Assembly: GCF_014695575.1 (NCBI RefSeq)
Contig: NZ_JACJOO010000012.1
Coordinates: 79,612 to 143,611, forward strand
Length of the DNA stretch: 64,000 nucleotides
Reading direction: 5' to 3'
From: Leptolyngbya sp. FACHB-8
GTDB lineage: Bacteria; Cyanobacteriota; Cyanobacteriia; Elainellales; Elainellaceae
The notes under the pieces were generated by a model. It saw only the letters and a list, made by a program, of their open reading frames with translations, had not been told where the DNA came from and made no database searches. Below are positions 6,925 through 16,954 of this stretch, in pieces. Position 1 is the stretch's first letter. Every line of letters begins with the position of its first letter. Made by a program: the position numbers and the translations under genes.

Positions 6925-9603
6925 ATGACCTTCTTCAAATCTTCTAGTCTTCTATTTAAAATTGCTTTCTGGTTATTCAATACTTCATTACTCCTGGTGA
7001 TTTATTTAGGAGTAATGTTGATTTGGGGCATCGCCATCATCAACGATGCGATGGATGGCAACGTGCCCTGGGATTTTCTGGTGCCCTTTATTGGGTTGGT
7101 GGGGGTGCCGACGACCTGTACGGTGGCAGAGATTGTCCCAAAGACGCGGCGATCGCTTCCCATCTTCCAATTGTTCTATGGGGTAGAGGCACCGCTTCTG
7201 ACGTTTTGTCTACTGCGCTTCTTCTGGCTACGGGATCTAACCCCGGCGAATACGTTGATTTTAGGCATGAGTTTGGCGGGGGCGATCGCCTTCGCACACT
7301 GGTTATTTCAGGGAAGTAAGCCCCAATTTCAGCCGCAGTGGTGGCACCTGGCAGGGCATACGGTAATGCTGATGTTGGTGGGTTACTTGCTGGCCATTAC
7401 TGCCTTTTACGTGCCGCCGATTGTGGCGATCGTTGTTATTGCGCTCATTCCCGCGAGCCTGTATGCCATCGTTGCATTTCCCTTCACAATGTTGGTGATT
7501 GGGTTTGCATCCATGCCCATCGGAATGGCAGTCGTATATTGGCAGTCATGGCGACAGTGCTTCACTTCCCTGGTCAGCCGATATAGCGCCAAATGGGTCG
7601 GTGCATTCACAATAGCGGTTGCTGGGTCAGTGCTTGGGCTATTTATTCTGTTGCAACAACAACCTCAAAATCAGGCGTTTAAGTTGTTGGAACAACCGGC
7701 TCAAACCGATGCAGAGCGGCAGATATTACTCCAAAAATCTGAGATTATTCGCCAGGGTTTGCTCAATGCCTATCTAGCAAATTACCGCTATCCCTACATT
7801 GAAAGCACACCGATCAAAGACATTTATCACTATCAATTCTCCTTGCCCGTGAGTATTGCTCAGGTGTTGCAGGATGCCTATGATTTTGTCATGGCTCCCT
7901 TTACCTACCAGGGCACCGAGGCCGACATTGACAGGGCAGCTGGGCTTTACGCACAGTTTTTTGACGCGCCCATTCTACGAGCTGAGAAACCTGCAATTAA
8001 GCGGGCTATCCAATCGACCTTTGACCGCGGGCAGGCAAAAGCGGGCTTACTTGACATTGGGGAGCAGCGGGTCTGGCTAGCAAACCAGCAGGTGACGGTA
8101 AACCCCCAAGGGGATTGGGCTGACGTAGAGATACACGAAACCTATCAGAATCAAACCTTGAACCAGGAGGAAATCCTCTATTTCTTCTCGCTGCCGGAAA
8201 GCGCGGTATTAACAGGCCTTTGGCTGAATGAGACGGGCGATCGCGCCACTGCTTATCCCTATACCATTGCACCCCGAGGAGCTGCTCAGCAGGTCTACAA
8301 CGAGGAGGTAGAGCGGCGAGTTGACCCGGCCCTGCTGGAGCAGGTTGGCCCCCGGCAATATCGTCTGCGGGCCTTTCCCATCCCACCCAGCGGTATGGGC
8401 GAAATGCACCTGTGGATGACCTATAAGGTGTTGCAGCAGGATGGTGGCTGGCCGATGCCACGCCTTAGTGAGCAACGCAACGTTTACTGGGACAATACCA
8501 CACCGCACCAGGTGAACGGTAAAGTGGTCAATTTGAGTAGCGAGTGGCTGCCTGCAAGCGTTCCAGCAGAGGCCATAAAACCGAGCCAGCATCAGATTGA
8601 TTTGCCCTGGGGGGCACATGTGCTGGCAGTGCCGTTGGAGGGCGATCGCTACCAATTGCCCCAGAACAAACGGTTGGCGATCGTCCTCGATGGCTCCCGC
8701 AGCATGGAAACCCACCAGCCCGAGTTAAGCGCAACGATGGATTGGGTGCAGAACGTACTGCTGAAGCAGAACCAGGGTGACCTGTACTTGACCGCCATGT
8801 CTCCTGCGGCTCCCCAACGCATCGACAATTTGCAGGGGTGGGCGCTCCAAAAGACAACTTTTTATGGCACGTTGGAGCCCCGCCAAATGCTGGCCCAGTT
8901 TCAACAATTGCAGGGTGAGACGGCCTACGATGCCATTGTATTGATCACGGACCCTGGCAGTTATGAGCTGACGGCAGATAACACTACGGTGCTTCAAATG
9001 CCTGCACCTTTGTGGCTGGTTCATCTGGGCGGGTTACAACCGGCCTATGACGATGCCACACTACAAGCCATTCAAGATAGTGGTGGCAACGTGGCGACTA
9101 CCATCCAGGAGGCAATGCAGCGGCTCGGAACTCAGCCCAGCCAGGGGGAAGGTACATCCCTGCTCAATGTGGTGGACGGTTATGCCTGGTATGTTATCCA
9201 GCCAGCCAGTGAGACTACCCCAGCTAATCCCAGCTTTGAGCCATTGGCGGCCCGACAGTGGGTAACTCACCTCAGCCGTTATATAAAACCCGATCAACTC
9301 AGCGAACTCGATACCATTCACGCTATCACGAAGGACTATGGCATTGTGTCGCCGTATTCCTCCATGGTCGTGCTGGTGAACGAAGAACAGCGGCAACGCC
9401 TGAGAGAACTAGAGCAATCGGAGGACCGCTTTAATCGAGAGGTGGAAGATCAGCAGTTACCTGAACCGGCCAGTGCTGTTTCTAGCGTTCCGGAGCCAGG
9501 GGAATGGCTGCTGCTGGGAGTAGTGGCGATCGCCCTTTCCGGTCTCTATTACCGTCAATTGCAGAGAGTAAAGAATTCAAGTGTATCTGCTCTCAGTAAG
9601 TAG
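6925..9603 (+). CDS. PEP-CTERM integral membrane protein with VIT and vWA-like domains
   Basis: Likely the dedicated substrate of the exosortase encoded 61 bases upstream. Residues 1-250 carry about seven transmembrane segments. Residues about 375-500 resemble a VIT domain (VEIHETYQNQTL, then YNEEVERRVDPALLEQVG). Residues about 583-720 look like a vWA fold with an intact metal-site motif DGSRS (589-593). The C-terminus is a PEP-CTERM sorting signal: VPEPGEW (855-861), a hydrophobic stretch, then the basic YYRQLQRVK, followed by an unusually long tail of about 10 residues. Multi-pass PEP-CTERM proteins are rare; the known TIGR02921 family has this form. The role is unknown; VIT plus vWA suggests an adhesion or surface-assembly protein held at the cytoplasmic membrane. 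Confidence 0.8.
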   Translation: MTFFKSSSLLFKIAFWLFNTSLLLVIYLGVMLIWGIAIINDAMDGNVPWDFLVPFIGLVGVPTTCTVAEIVPKTRRSLPIFQLFYGVEAPLLTFCLLRFFWLRDLTPANTLILGMSLAGAIAFAHWLFQGSKPQFQPQWWHLAGHTVMLMLVGYLLAITAFYVPPIVAIVVIALIPASLYAIVAFPFTMLVIGFASMPIGMAVVYWQSWRQCFTSLVSRYSAKWVGAFTIAVAGSVLGLFILLQQQPQNQAFKLLEQPAQTDAERQILLQKSEIIRQGLLNAYLANYRYPYIESTPIKDIYHYQFSLPVSIAQVLQDAYDFVMAPFTYQGTEADIDRAAGLYAQFFDAPILRAEKPAIKRAIQSTFDRGQAKAGLLDIGEQRVWLANQQVTVNPQGDWADVEIHETYQNQTLNQEEILYFFSLPESAVLTGLWLNETGDRATAYPYTIAPRGAAQQVYNEEVERRVDPALLEQVGPRQYRLRAFPIPPSGMGEMHLWMTYKVLQQDGGWPMPRLSEQRNVYWDNTTPHQVNGKVVNLSSEWLPASVPAEAIKPSQHQIDLPWGAHVLAVPLEGDRYQLPQNKRLAIVLDGSRSMETHQPELSATMDWVQNVLLKQNQGDLYLTAMSPAAPQRIDNLQGWALQKTTFYGTLEPRQMLAQFQQLQGETAYDAIVLITDPGSYELTADNTTVLQMPAPLWLVHLGGLQPAYDDATLQAIQDSGGNVATTIQEAMQRLGTQPSQGEGTSLLNVVDGYAWYVIQPASETTPANPSFEPLAARQWVTHLSRYIKPDQLSELDTIHAITKDYGIVSPYSSMVVLVNEEQRQRLRELEQSEDRFNREVEDQQLPEPASAVSSVPEPGEWLLLGVVAIALSGLYYRQLQRVKNSSVSALSK

Positions 9604-9622
9604 TTGGATTCAATATAAGACC

Positions 9623-9730
9623 TAAGGAGATTTCCAGATAAGAACTTCCCCATTATTTGGAAAAAAGGCGCGGCGAAGCCGCGCCTTTTTTCCAAATAAT
9701 GGGGATATTGTTTCTCAGAAATCTCCTAAG
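9623..9730 (+). repeat. Family B palindromic element, copy 1
   Basis: Terminal inverted repeats around AGGAGATTTC / GAAATCTCCT enclose a perfect 27-bp stem (9648-9674 with 9678-9704, loop GAA). The stem contains T6 tracts, so it can also act as a bidirectional terminator after the PEP-CTERM gene. The second copy is at 40626-40732 in the opposite orientation. Confidence 0.9.
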
Positions 9731-9784
9731 AAGCTGTGTCACCTGCCTCGCGGACGACACAGCTTTTTGATCCCTGTTGAGTCT

Positions 9785-9889
9785 TACAGCACTTTGCGCT
9801 TGAATCAGCCACGGTTGTTTTTGCGAGAGCCCCGCTGAGCGCGGCTCTCACAAAAACAACCAGATTTTAAGCGATTGAAAAGCGCTGTA
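9785..9889 (+). repeat. Family C palindromic element, copy 1
   Basis: Ends TACAGCACTTTGCGCTT and AAGCGATTGAAAAGCGCTGTA are inverted repeats. The core is a 23-bp stem (9813-9835 with 9839-9861, two mismatches, loop TGA). Copies 2 and 3 are at 36819-36922 and 62382-62486. Its right end contains the ATG at 9889 that would extend the next reading frame, one reason to reject that start. Confidence 0.9.
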
Positions 9890-9990
9890 TGTTTAATGGA
9901 GCTGAGCTCCTTCCATGCATTCCTGCTCAGAATGTTTTTCTTTTATGGAGAAAAGGAACCCTAAGGGAAGCCTTTTCTCTGTCTCTATCC

Positions 9991-12900
9991 ATGCTAGATT
10001 CACTCACTCTGTTGCTGGTCGGTGGCTTTCCCGCAGATCATGCCACCTACCAGCAGTTTCTGAGCCAGGATAAGCGCTATTCCTACAGAATCACCGAATT
10101 TGAGAAAGGGAAGGATGCCCTGGCCTGGTGCCAGTCCAATACCGCAGACGTGATTCTGGTGGACGATACACTTCCCGATCTGGATGGGCTGTCATTTCTG
10201 AAGGCCTTAAAACAGCAGGATGAATCTGTGCTGCCTGTGGTTTTGTTAACCACAGGCAGCACTGTAGCTGTTATTGAGGCGATGCAGCAGGGTGCTCAGA
10301 ACTATCTGGATAAACGTCAAATTACAGCGGAAAGCCTGTCTCAATGCATACACCATGTCCTCGTGCAAACCAGGTTCATGCGAGATTCAGGATGGCAGCA
10401 GGAACAACAACGACTCGTTGCAGCGATCGCCCTTGAACATGCAAAACTCTATGAGCATCTCCAACGGGAAATAATCCAACACCAACAAAGCGAAATCGCT
10501 CTCCATGCGGTGTTTGAACAATCTCCAGAAGGGAAAGTTCGCTTTGCCCCAGATGGTTCCTTCATTGCGGCAAACCGGGCATGGGAGGAAATCTGGGAAA
10601 TATCAACAGACAGGCTCGTAGGCTATAACATCCTGCATGATCCGGCGGTTGTCCAGGAAGGTTATTTGCCGGCAGTACTTCGTGCCTTTGCTGGAGAAGC
10701 CGTCACCTGTCCCCCTTTTTTCCACGATCCCTCACAGTTCAATCGTCCTGGTCGTTCTCGGTGGATTGATCTGCTAATGCACCCCATCAAAAACCCGGTA
10801 GGATGCATTCTGGAAGTCGTGATGGTTATTCGGGATGCTACCGATCGCATCACCTTAGAGCAAGAACAACAACGATTAGTACAGTTGGTTGAGCATAGCC
10901 CCAGCTTTATTGGGACAGCTACTCTGGATGGGCAAGTTACCTTTATCAACCCGGCAGGGCAGGTACTTGTTGGCTTGGGTGTCGGTAAAACGACGCAGAC
11001 CATGGTTCCGGACTACCAAACTCCTGAAGAAAGCCAGCATTTCTATACTCAGGTTATTCCGGCTGTTCTCTCGGGAGGACAGTGGCAGGGAGAAGTAAGG
11101 ATGCGCCACTTCCAGACCGGCGAACAGCTCCCCGTTTGGTGCAATACGTTTACGCTCTTCAACCCACAGACCGATCAGCCTGAGGCGATCGCTGCAGTCA
11201 TACAAGATTTGCGGGAGAAAAAACAGACAGAAGCCTTACTCAGGCAGCAAGCTGAATTATTGGACCTGGCTTATGATGCCGTCATTGCCTATGACATTTC
11301 CGGCAGAATTACTTTCTGGAATCGGGGAGCCGAGAGTTTATATGGATGGACGAAAGAGCAGGTAGCTGATCACGTATCTCATACTCTATTTCAAACACAA
11401 TTCCCCATTTCCTACGAAGTAATTCATGCGGCCATATTAGAACAAGGGTATTGGGAAGGCGAACTGATTCATACGCGGCAGGATGGGCAGAAGATTATTA
11501 CAGAGAGCCGCCATTCCCTGATACGTGATACCCACGGCCAACCTACGCTGATTTTGGAAATTAACCGAGACATTACTGCCCGTAAACAGGCTGAGCACTC
11601 TCTGCGAGAAAGTGAGGAGAAATTCAGGCTACTCATCAAACACGCTCCTGTCAGAATTGCCATGTTGGACTGTGAAATGCGGTATGTCACAGCCAGCCAG
11701 CGATGGGTGAATGATTTTCGTACGGAACCGCTTGAAGCCTTAATTGGGCAGTCTCATTACGATGTTTTTCCCGAACTTCCTGAACGCTGGAAACAAACGC
11801 ATCAACGATGTTTGGCTGGAGCTATTGATTATTGCGAAGCAGATTTCTTCGTGCAACCCGATGGCCTGAAACAATGGATCAGAAGGGAAATTCATCCCTG
11901 GTATCACCCCGACAATACGATTGGTGGCATCATTATCTTCTCTGAGGATATTACTGAGCGCCAACGAGCGCGACTGAACGAGCAATTTCTCAATCAATTA
12001 GAGCGGCGGCTGCGGCAACTTTCTGATATCAAAGCGATGCAATGGGAAGTTGTTAGCAGTTTGGGCGCATATTTAGATCTTGACCGTTGTTTATGGTGTG
12101 AAGTTGATAACAAACATAACGTTGTAGTGATTAATCAGGATTGGCGACAACCGGATCTTCCTAGCCATGCAGGCATGTATTCATTAGCAGACGTTATTCC
12201 TCTGGAGCTGCAAGCCCTTCATGCATCAGGTCAGCCTATTGTCATTGCTGATGTCTTAACCGATTCTCATACGGCGTCTAAAGCCAAGTTCTATCAGCAA
12301 TTAAATATTGGCGCATTGATTGCCGTTTCTTGTGCCCATGCGGGTTATTGGGTTGCGACTCTTACGGGTAGTACTCGAACAGGCCGTCAGTGGCAAGAGG
12401 ATGAAATTGTGTTAATGCAAGATGTTGTGTCGCGCCTCTGGAGCGTGATTGAGCAAACGCGATCGCTTGAATTATTGCGCCAAAGTGAGGAGAAGTTTCG
12501 CCAGTTAGCAGAAAACACTAATGATGTTTTTTGGATTAGTGAGCCTGAAATCAATGGGGTTCTCTACATTAACTCTGCCTACGAAAAGGTTTGGGGACGA
12601 AGCTGTGAAAGCCTGTATGCAGATCCAAAATCGTTTGTAGACGCAATTCATCCGGACGATCGAGAAGGATTTTTGGCGAGTGGGGCTGCAAGAGCAACGC
12701 AGTTTTACCAGAATGAATATCGAGTTGTCCGTCCTGATGGCTCGATTAGCTGGGTCATTGACAAAAACTTTCCGATTAGGAATGAGGCCGGTGAGGTTTA
12801 TCGATGCTGTGGAATTGTTCACGATATCACCAGCCTTAAACAAGCCGAACAAGCATTGCAACGGGTAAACGAGTCTTTAGAAGAACGGGTTGCGGCACAA

Positions 12901-14922
12901 ACTGCCGAACTTCAAGCCAGTGAACGCCTCTTAAATGCTTTTTTTGAGGCTACGTCTACCGCAAATATTGGCTTTTGCATTATCGACAACGATTTACGGT
13001 ACGTGAAGGTTAATGAAACGCTAGCTGCTGTAAATGGACAGTCTGTCGAGAACCTTGTGGGTGAACGCGTTGTCGATAGCATTCCAGATATTGCTGCTGC
13101 TGTTGAAGTCATAACACGAGGAGTCCTGACCACTCGACAACCCGTCATTAATTTAGAGATGGCAGCCGCTGCCCCTGCTCAACCGGATGTTATCAAACAT
13201 TGGTTGGTCTCCTACTTCCCCATTATTCAGGGGAGCGATCGCCCCGATGCTCTGGGCTGCCTCCTGTTAGATATTAGCGATCGCAAACAGGCAGAACTTG
13301 ATATGCAAGCGAGTGAAGCTGCACTCCGGACGTTATCTTACATCACGACTGTTCCTGGCCTTAGTTTTGAACAACGCCTTGAGCAGTTGTTCGAGTTTGG
13401 GAGTCACCAATTTGATTTGGATTATGGCTTCTTAGCCTGTGCTGTCGGTTACGATTACCACATCGTTGCTGCCAGGACCCCTAATGAACCCGTGATGGTA
13501 GGCAAGGTGCTTGATCTTCGGCAAGCGTATTGTCTAGAAACCTTAAACTCCCCAGAACCCATCTGCATCGAACATGCGAGTCAATCCCAGTGGTGCGAGC
13601 ATCCGGGCTATACCACCTCTGGCATGGAAAGCTACATCGGTATGCGCGTTCAGGTGTCCAATGAAAGTTATGGTGTTTTGTATTTTTGCAGTCGCCAACC
13701 TGTAGCGAAGCCTTTCAAAAAGATCGATCAGCAAATATTAAAGCTGATGAGCCAGTGGGTTGGCAGCGAGATTGAGCAACAACGATCGAATGCTGCCTTA
13801 GAACAAAGTGAGGTGAAGTTCCGCAGTGCCTTTGAAGATGCCGCCATTGGTATGGTCCTCATTTCTCCTGCTGGGGCTATGCTTCAGGTTAACGATTCCC
13901 TCTGTAAAATGTTGGGCTACTCCGAAGCAGAGCTTTTGGGCATGGATTGTCAGCCCATAACACACCCAGAAGATCGCGATCGCTACCAAGCCTACGTTCA
14001 ACAACTGCTGAATAATGAGCATTCTACATGTCAATTAGAGAAGCGATATTTCCACAAACAGGGGCACATTGTTTGGACAATTCTGAGCATGTCGCTCGTT
14101 CGAGATATTCAAGAACAACCTCTGTATTTTGTTGCCCAAATCGAAGATATTACGGGTCTGAAACAAGCAGAACAGCAACTGTATCAACTCAACGCTCAAC
14201 TTCAAGAAAGTAATCGAGAGCTAGAAAGCTTTGCCTTCATTGCCTCTCACGATTTGAAAGAACCCTTACGAACAGTGCGTAACTTCAGCACATTGCTTCA
14301 ATTAACCTGTGGTAAGGCCCTGAATGACGAGGGTAAAGACTATTTGGCTCGCATCGACAAGGCAACCCAACGCATGCAGGCATTGATCGATGATCTGTTA
14401 CGGCTTTCCAGGGTGGCAACCACAACAGCCCCCTTCGTGTCCGTTAATCTGAATCAGGTGATGGAGCAGGTTATCGCTAATCTTCAGGAGCAAGCTCAGC
14501 GTACAGGTGGGCAGATCCGAGTTGGTACCCTACCGACAATTGAGGCAGACCCGGGCCAGATGACCCAACTGCTTCAAAATTTGGTCAGCAATGCTTTAAA
14601 GTTTCATGGAGCAAGTCCACCTGTTGTAAACGTTTATGGAGATCAAAATTTAGGATCATTGGGTAGAAAAGATTGTGGGAATACTCAATACTATCGGCTG
14701 TGTGTAGAAGACAACGGCATCGGATTTGATCCGCAGTATTGCGATCGCATCTTTGGTGCTTTTGAGCGTCTGCATGGTCGTAGTGAGTATGAAGGAACGG
14801 GTATTGGTTTGGCAATCTGCAAAAAAATTGTAGAGCGCCATGGCGGTACTATTGAAGCTCACAGTATCCCTGGTCAGGGTGCAACGTTTATCCTGACTTT
14901 GCCTCAATTAACCGACGCTTAA
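9991..14922 (+). CDS. Large REC-PAS/GAF sensor histidine kinase (cassette 1)
   Basis: Order from the chosen start: receiver-like domain (1-120), four PAS domains (about 170-660), a GAF (about 670-830), PAS (840-960), coiled coil, PAS (990-1110), a second GAF (1120-1280), PAS (1280-1395), a HisKA helix with SHDLKEPLRTVRNF, and a HATPase domain (NALKFHG, DNGIGFD, GTGIGLAICKK) of the phytochrome kinase type. The receiver keeps Asp58 (VDDTLP) but has Gly-Gly where receivers carry the Mg-binding acidic pair. Start 9991 (MLDSLTLLLV) is preferred over the in-frame ATG at 9889 because the paralogue at 17225 begins at the same point and the earlier ATG lies inside a repeat. Neither GAF has a bilin-attachment Cys-His. 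The Rcp1-like regulator 22 bases downstream is the likely partner. Confidence 0.88.
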   Translation: MLDSLTLLLVGGFPADHATYQQFLSQDKRYSYRITEFEKGKDALAWCQSNTADVILVDDTLPDLDGLSFLKALKQQDESVLPVVLLTTGSTVAVIEAMQQGAQNYLDKRQITAESLSQCIHHVLVQTRFMRDSGWQQEQQRLVAAIALEHAKLYEHLQREIIQHQQSEIALHAVFEQSPEGKVRFAPDGSFIAANRAWEEIWEISTDRLVGYNILHDPAVVQEGYLPAVLRAFAGEAVTCPPFFHDPSQFNRPGRSRWIDLLMHPIKNPVGCILEVVMVIRDATDRITLEQEQQRLVQLVEHSPSFIGTATLDGQVTFINPAGQVLVGLGVGKTTQTMVPDYQTPEESQHFYTQVIPAVLSGGQWQGEVRMRHFQTGEQLPVWCNTFTLFNPQTDQPEAIAAVIQDLREKKQTEALLRQQAELLDLAYDAVIAYDISGRITFWNRGAESLYGWTKEQVADHVSHTLFQTQFPISYEVIHAAILEQGYWEGELIHTRQDGQKIITESRHSLIRDTHGQPTLILEINRDITARKQAEHSLRESEEKFRLLIKHAPVRIAMLDCEMRYVTASQRWVNDFRTEPLEALIGQSHYDVFPELPERWKQTHQRCLAGAIDYCEADFFVQPDGLKQWIRREIHPWYHPDNTIGGIIIFSEDITERQRARLNEQFLNQLERRLRQLSDIKAMQWEVVSSLGAYLDLDRCLWCEVDNKHNVVVINQDWRQPDLPSHAGMYSLADVIPLELQALHASGQPIVIADVLTDSHTASKAKFYQQLNIGALIAVSCAHAGYWVATLTGSTRTGRQWQEDEIVLMQDVVSRLWSVIEQTRSLELLRQSEEKFRQLAENTNDVFWISEPEINGVLYINSAYEKVWGRSCESLYADPKSFVDAIHPDDREGFLASGAARATQFYQNEYRVVRPDGSISWVIDKNFPIRNEAGEVYRCCGIVHDITSLKQAEQALQRVNESLEERVAAQTAELQASERLLNAFFEATSTANIGFCIIDNDLRYVKVNETLAAVNGQSVENLVGERVVDSIPDIAAAVEVITRGVLTTRQPVINLEMAAAAPAQPDVIKHWLVSYFPIIQGSDRPDALGCLLLDISDRKQAELDMQASEAALRTLSYITTVPGLSFEQRLEQLFEFGSHQFDLDYGFLACAVGYDYHIVAARTPNEPVMVGKVLDLRQAYCLETLNSPEPICIEHASQSQWCEHPGYTTSGMESYIGMRVQVSNESYGVLYFCSRQPVAKPFKKIDQQILKLMSQWVGSEIEQQRSNAALEQSEVKFRSAFEDAAIGMVLISPAGAMLQVNDSLCKMLGYSEAELLGMDCQPITHPEDRDRYQAYVQQLLNNEHSTCQLEKRYFHKQGHIVWTILSMSLVRDIQEQPLYFVAQIEDITGLKQAEQQLYQLNAQLQESNRELESFAFIASHDLKEPLRTVRNFSTLLQLTCGKALNDEGKDYLARIDKATQRMQALIDDLLRLSRVATTTAPFVSVNLNQVMEQVIANLQEQAQRTGGQIRVGTLPTIEADPGQMTQLLQNLVSNALKFHGASPPVVNVYGDQNLGSLGRKDCGNTQYYRLCVEDNGIGFDPQYCDRIFGAFERLHGRSEYEGTGIGLAICKKIVERHGGTIEAHSIPGQGATFILTLPQLTDA

Positions 14923-14944
14923 GCTTCCCGATGGCAACAGTCCC

Positions 14945-15400
14945 ATGCATGGAAACGTTTTGTTAATTGCTGAAGATAATCCAGACGATCGCTTATTGAT
15001 TGAGCGTGCCTGGAGTTGTATACCCCACATTCAACTTTTCCTGGTTGAAGATGGAGAAGAGCTGATGAATTTTCTTGCTCACCAGGGAAAGTATGCTCAA
15101 GCTGATGTCTTCCCCCGCCCCAATCTCATCCTGCTTGACCTCCGAATGCCACGAAAGAACGGTTTTGAGGTTCTGAAAGACTTGAAAACTGCCCCCGAGT
15201 GGAAATCTATTCCGACGGTAGTAGTCACGACCTCTGATGCGGCTACTGATATTGATCGGGCCTATGAGTTAGGAGCTAACTCTTACATCATCAAGCCTCA
15301 AACCATTCAGGAAATCCTGGAACTGGCGGAAGTTCTTAATCATTACTGGTTCTCAAAAGCCTGTTTACCGCACAGTACGAGACAGAGCCTGAAAAGTTGA
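14945..15400 (+). CDS. Rcp1-like single-domain response regulator (cassette 1)
   Basis: A CheY-like receiver without output domain, of the type that serves cyanobacterial phytochromes. The acidic pair is in AEDNPDDR (residues 10-11), the phospho-acceptor is Asp65 in LILLDLRMPRKNG, the conserved Thr is in VVVTTSD and the Lys in IIKPQT. The insert with FPRPN before the acceptor strand is typical of Rcp1. It starts 22 bases after the large kinase, whose phytochrome-type kinase core fits it as phospho-donor. Output would be by protein contact, perhaps with the small kinase downstream. Confidence 0.9.
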   Translation: MHGNVLLIAEDNPDDRLLIERAWSCIPHIQLFLVEDGEELMNFLAHQGKYAQADVFPRPNLILLDLRMPRKNGFEVLKDLKTAPEWKSIPTVVVTTSDAATDIDRAYELGANSYIIKPQTIQEILELAEVLNHYWFSKACLPHSTRQSLKS

Positions 15401-15538
15401 TTTTGCCTACCTTTTAGCAAGCCCCAATAATTTTTGTCTAATTTGGGCATTCTAAGGAAAAGTTAAATGTCGAACTGGCTTGTATCAGTATTTTTGCCTG
15501 TTCTTGGTAAGCAAAAACAATAGTTCAGGGACCCATTA

Positions 15539-16780
15539 ATGGAGCTTCAACACCTCAAAATTCTTTTCGTTGAAGACAACGAAGATGATTACATTGCTGT
15601 TCGTGCAATGCTGGCAACTGCGCGAGAACCTGAATTTGAGGTGGTATGGGTGGCAACCTATGAAGCAGCTTTGACCCATTTGGGTTATCAACAAAACAAG
15701 CCACAAGATCCCACCTATCACTATAATGCCTGCCTACTGGACTATCATCTGGGGGAGCATAACGGGCTAGAAATTTTGCAGAAAGCGCTCTTCATGGGTC
15801 ATCATCCCCCGATCATTCTGCTCACAGGGCAGGGGGCGCGTGATGTTGATCAGCAAGCCTTAGAGCTAGGTGCAGCCGCTTTTCTGGCAAAGGATGAGAT
15901 TAGCCCGACTAGCTTAGAACGAACGATTCGTTATGCTATCCGGCAAAAACAAGCAGAAACCCGGTTACACCAATCTCAGGAGATGTTGGCCCAGGCGAAT
16001 GCTACGTTGAAGAGTAGAGTTGCCGAGCAGTCCGCAGAACTGGAACATACTCGTGAGCAAGAAGCCTATTTGCGTAAACTGCAAGCGCGGCTGCTATCCT
16101 CGGTTTCCCACGAGTTCCGCACCCCATTGATGTCGATTCAGGGAGCTGCTGAACTGATAGAGGAGTTCCCGTCGGATGAAGATACTCAATCTCAGCGGTT
16201 TCAAAAGATTTATGCCAGTGTCGATCGCATTACTCAATCGCTAGATAATGCGATGATTCATGCAGCGTTAGAGGCTGGTTCCATCCCCTTTAGACCGGTA
16301 TCCGTTGATCCTGAATGGCTTTGCAAAGAACTTGTCGCTAACCTGCAACAGTTCCTGGGGAAACAGCAGCAGCTTGAATTTATCAATCACATGGATTCGG
16401 CCAAGGTGGTGCATTTGCATGTGAATGTCGTTCAACTCATTTTGACCCAGCTGGTTTTAAACGCAATCCGCTATGCACCTGACAGCCGTGTTATCCAGTT
16501 AGAACTGGGCTGTAAGCCGCAACCAGAGGGCCAAAGTATTGTTTTTGAGGTGAAAGATACGGGTATTGGAATTCCATCAGATGAACTGAATAAAGTCTTT
16601 GATGCATACTACCGGGCTACGAATGCCGACTTAATTTCGGGTACACCGGGCATTGGTGTAGGGTTGGCGATCGTTAAGCGAGCTACTGAACTTCATGGCG
16701 GCCACGTCACCCTCAGGAGTGAATTAGGGGTAGGGACAACCGCTATGCTCTCTCTACCCATCCTTGAACGAGAAGCCTAA
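15539..16780 (+). CDS. Receiver-linked histidine kinase (cassette 1)
   Basis: N-terminal receiver (1-135) with an intact acidic patch (VEDNEDDY) and acceptor Asp68 (ACLLDYHLG), a coiled coil (140-185), HisKA with His191 (SSVSHEFRTPLMS) and HATPase (NAIRYAP, DTGIGIPSDE, GVGLAIVKR). This inverted order, receiver before kinase, suggests that phosphorylation of the receiver controls the kinase. It is the third gene of the cassette, 138 bases after the Rcp1-like gene. The paralogue at 21340 matches it over its whole length but has Asn68. No output regulator is encoded nearby. Confidence 0.88.
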   Translation: MELQHLKILFVEDNEDDYIAVRAMLATAREPEFEVVWVATYEAALTHLGYQQNKPQDPTYHYNACLLDYHLGEHNGLEILQKALFMGHHPPIILLTGQGARDVDQQALELGAAAFLAKDEISPTSLERTIRYAIRQKQAETRLHQSQEMLAQANATLKSRVAEQSAELEHTREQEAYLRKLQARLLSSVSHEFRTPLMSIQGAAELIEEFPSDEDTQSQRFQKIYASVDRITQSLDNAMIHAALEAGSIPFRPVSVDPEWLCKELVANLQQFLGKQQQLEFINHMDSAKVVHLHVNVVQLILTQLVLNAIRYAPDSRVIQLELGCKPQPEGQSIVFEVKDTGIGIPSDELNKVFDAYYRATNADLISGTPGIGVGLAIVKRATELHGGHVTLRSELGVGTTAMLSLPILEREA

Positions 16781-16812
16781 TACCTAATTTCATCGCTTCT
16801 GCAAATAAGACT

Positions 16813-16870
16813 ACGTCATGGTAACGGATGGGGTAGATTTCCATCTACCACACCCGTTATCATGGCGTAA
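16813..16870. repeat. 27-bp imperfect hairpin between cassettes
   Basis: Bases 16813-16839 pair with 16844-16870 with about four mismatches around a TTCC loop. Confidence 0.6.
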
Positions 16871-16892
16871 GCCCTACTAGGGTTGTTCTAGA

Positions 16893-16954
16893 TATGTGGT
16901 TGCTTGTTATGGAAGGGGCGTTTTGCGCTTCTTCCATAACAACCAATCCCATAT
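16893..16954. repeat. 28-bp imperfect hairpin between cassettes
   Basis: ATATG...GTTATGGAAG (16893-16917) pairs with CTTCCATAAC...CATAT (16929-16954) with several mismatches. The remaining 270 bases up to the next gene hold nothing I recognise. Confidence 0.55.

Noticed and set aside
9889..9990. Upstream start for the cassette 1 large kinase
   Set aside because: The ATG lies in a family C repeat and would add 34 residues that the paralogue does not have.
9991..14922. Bilin-binding phytochrome-type GAF in the cassette 1 kinase
   Set aside because: Neither GAF has the Cys-His or the flanking pattern; the position of the CBCR-like GAF is empty in this paralogue.
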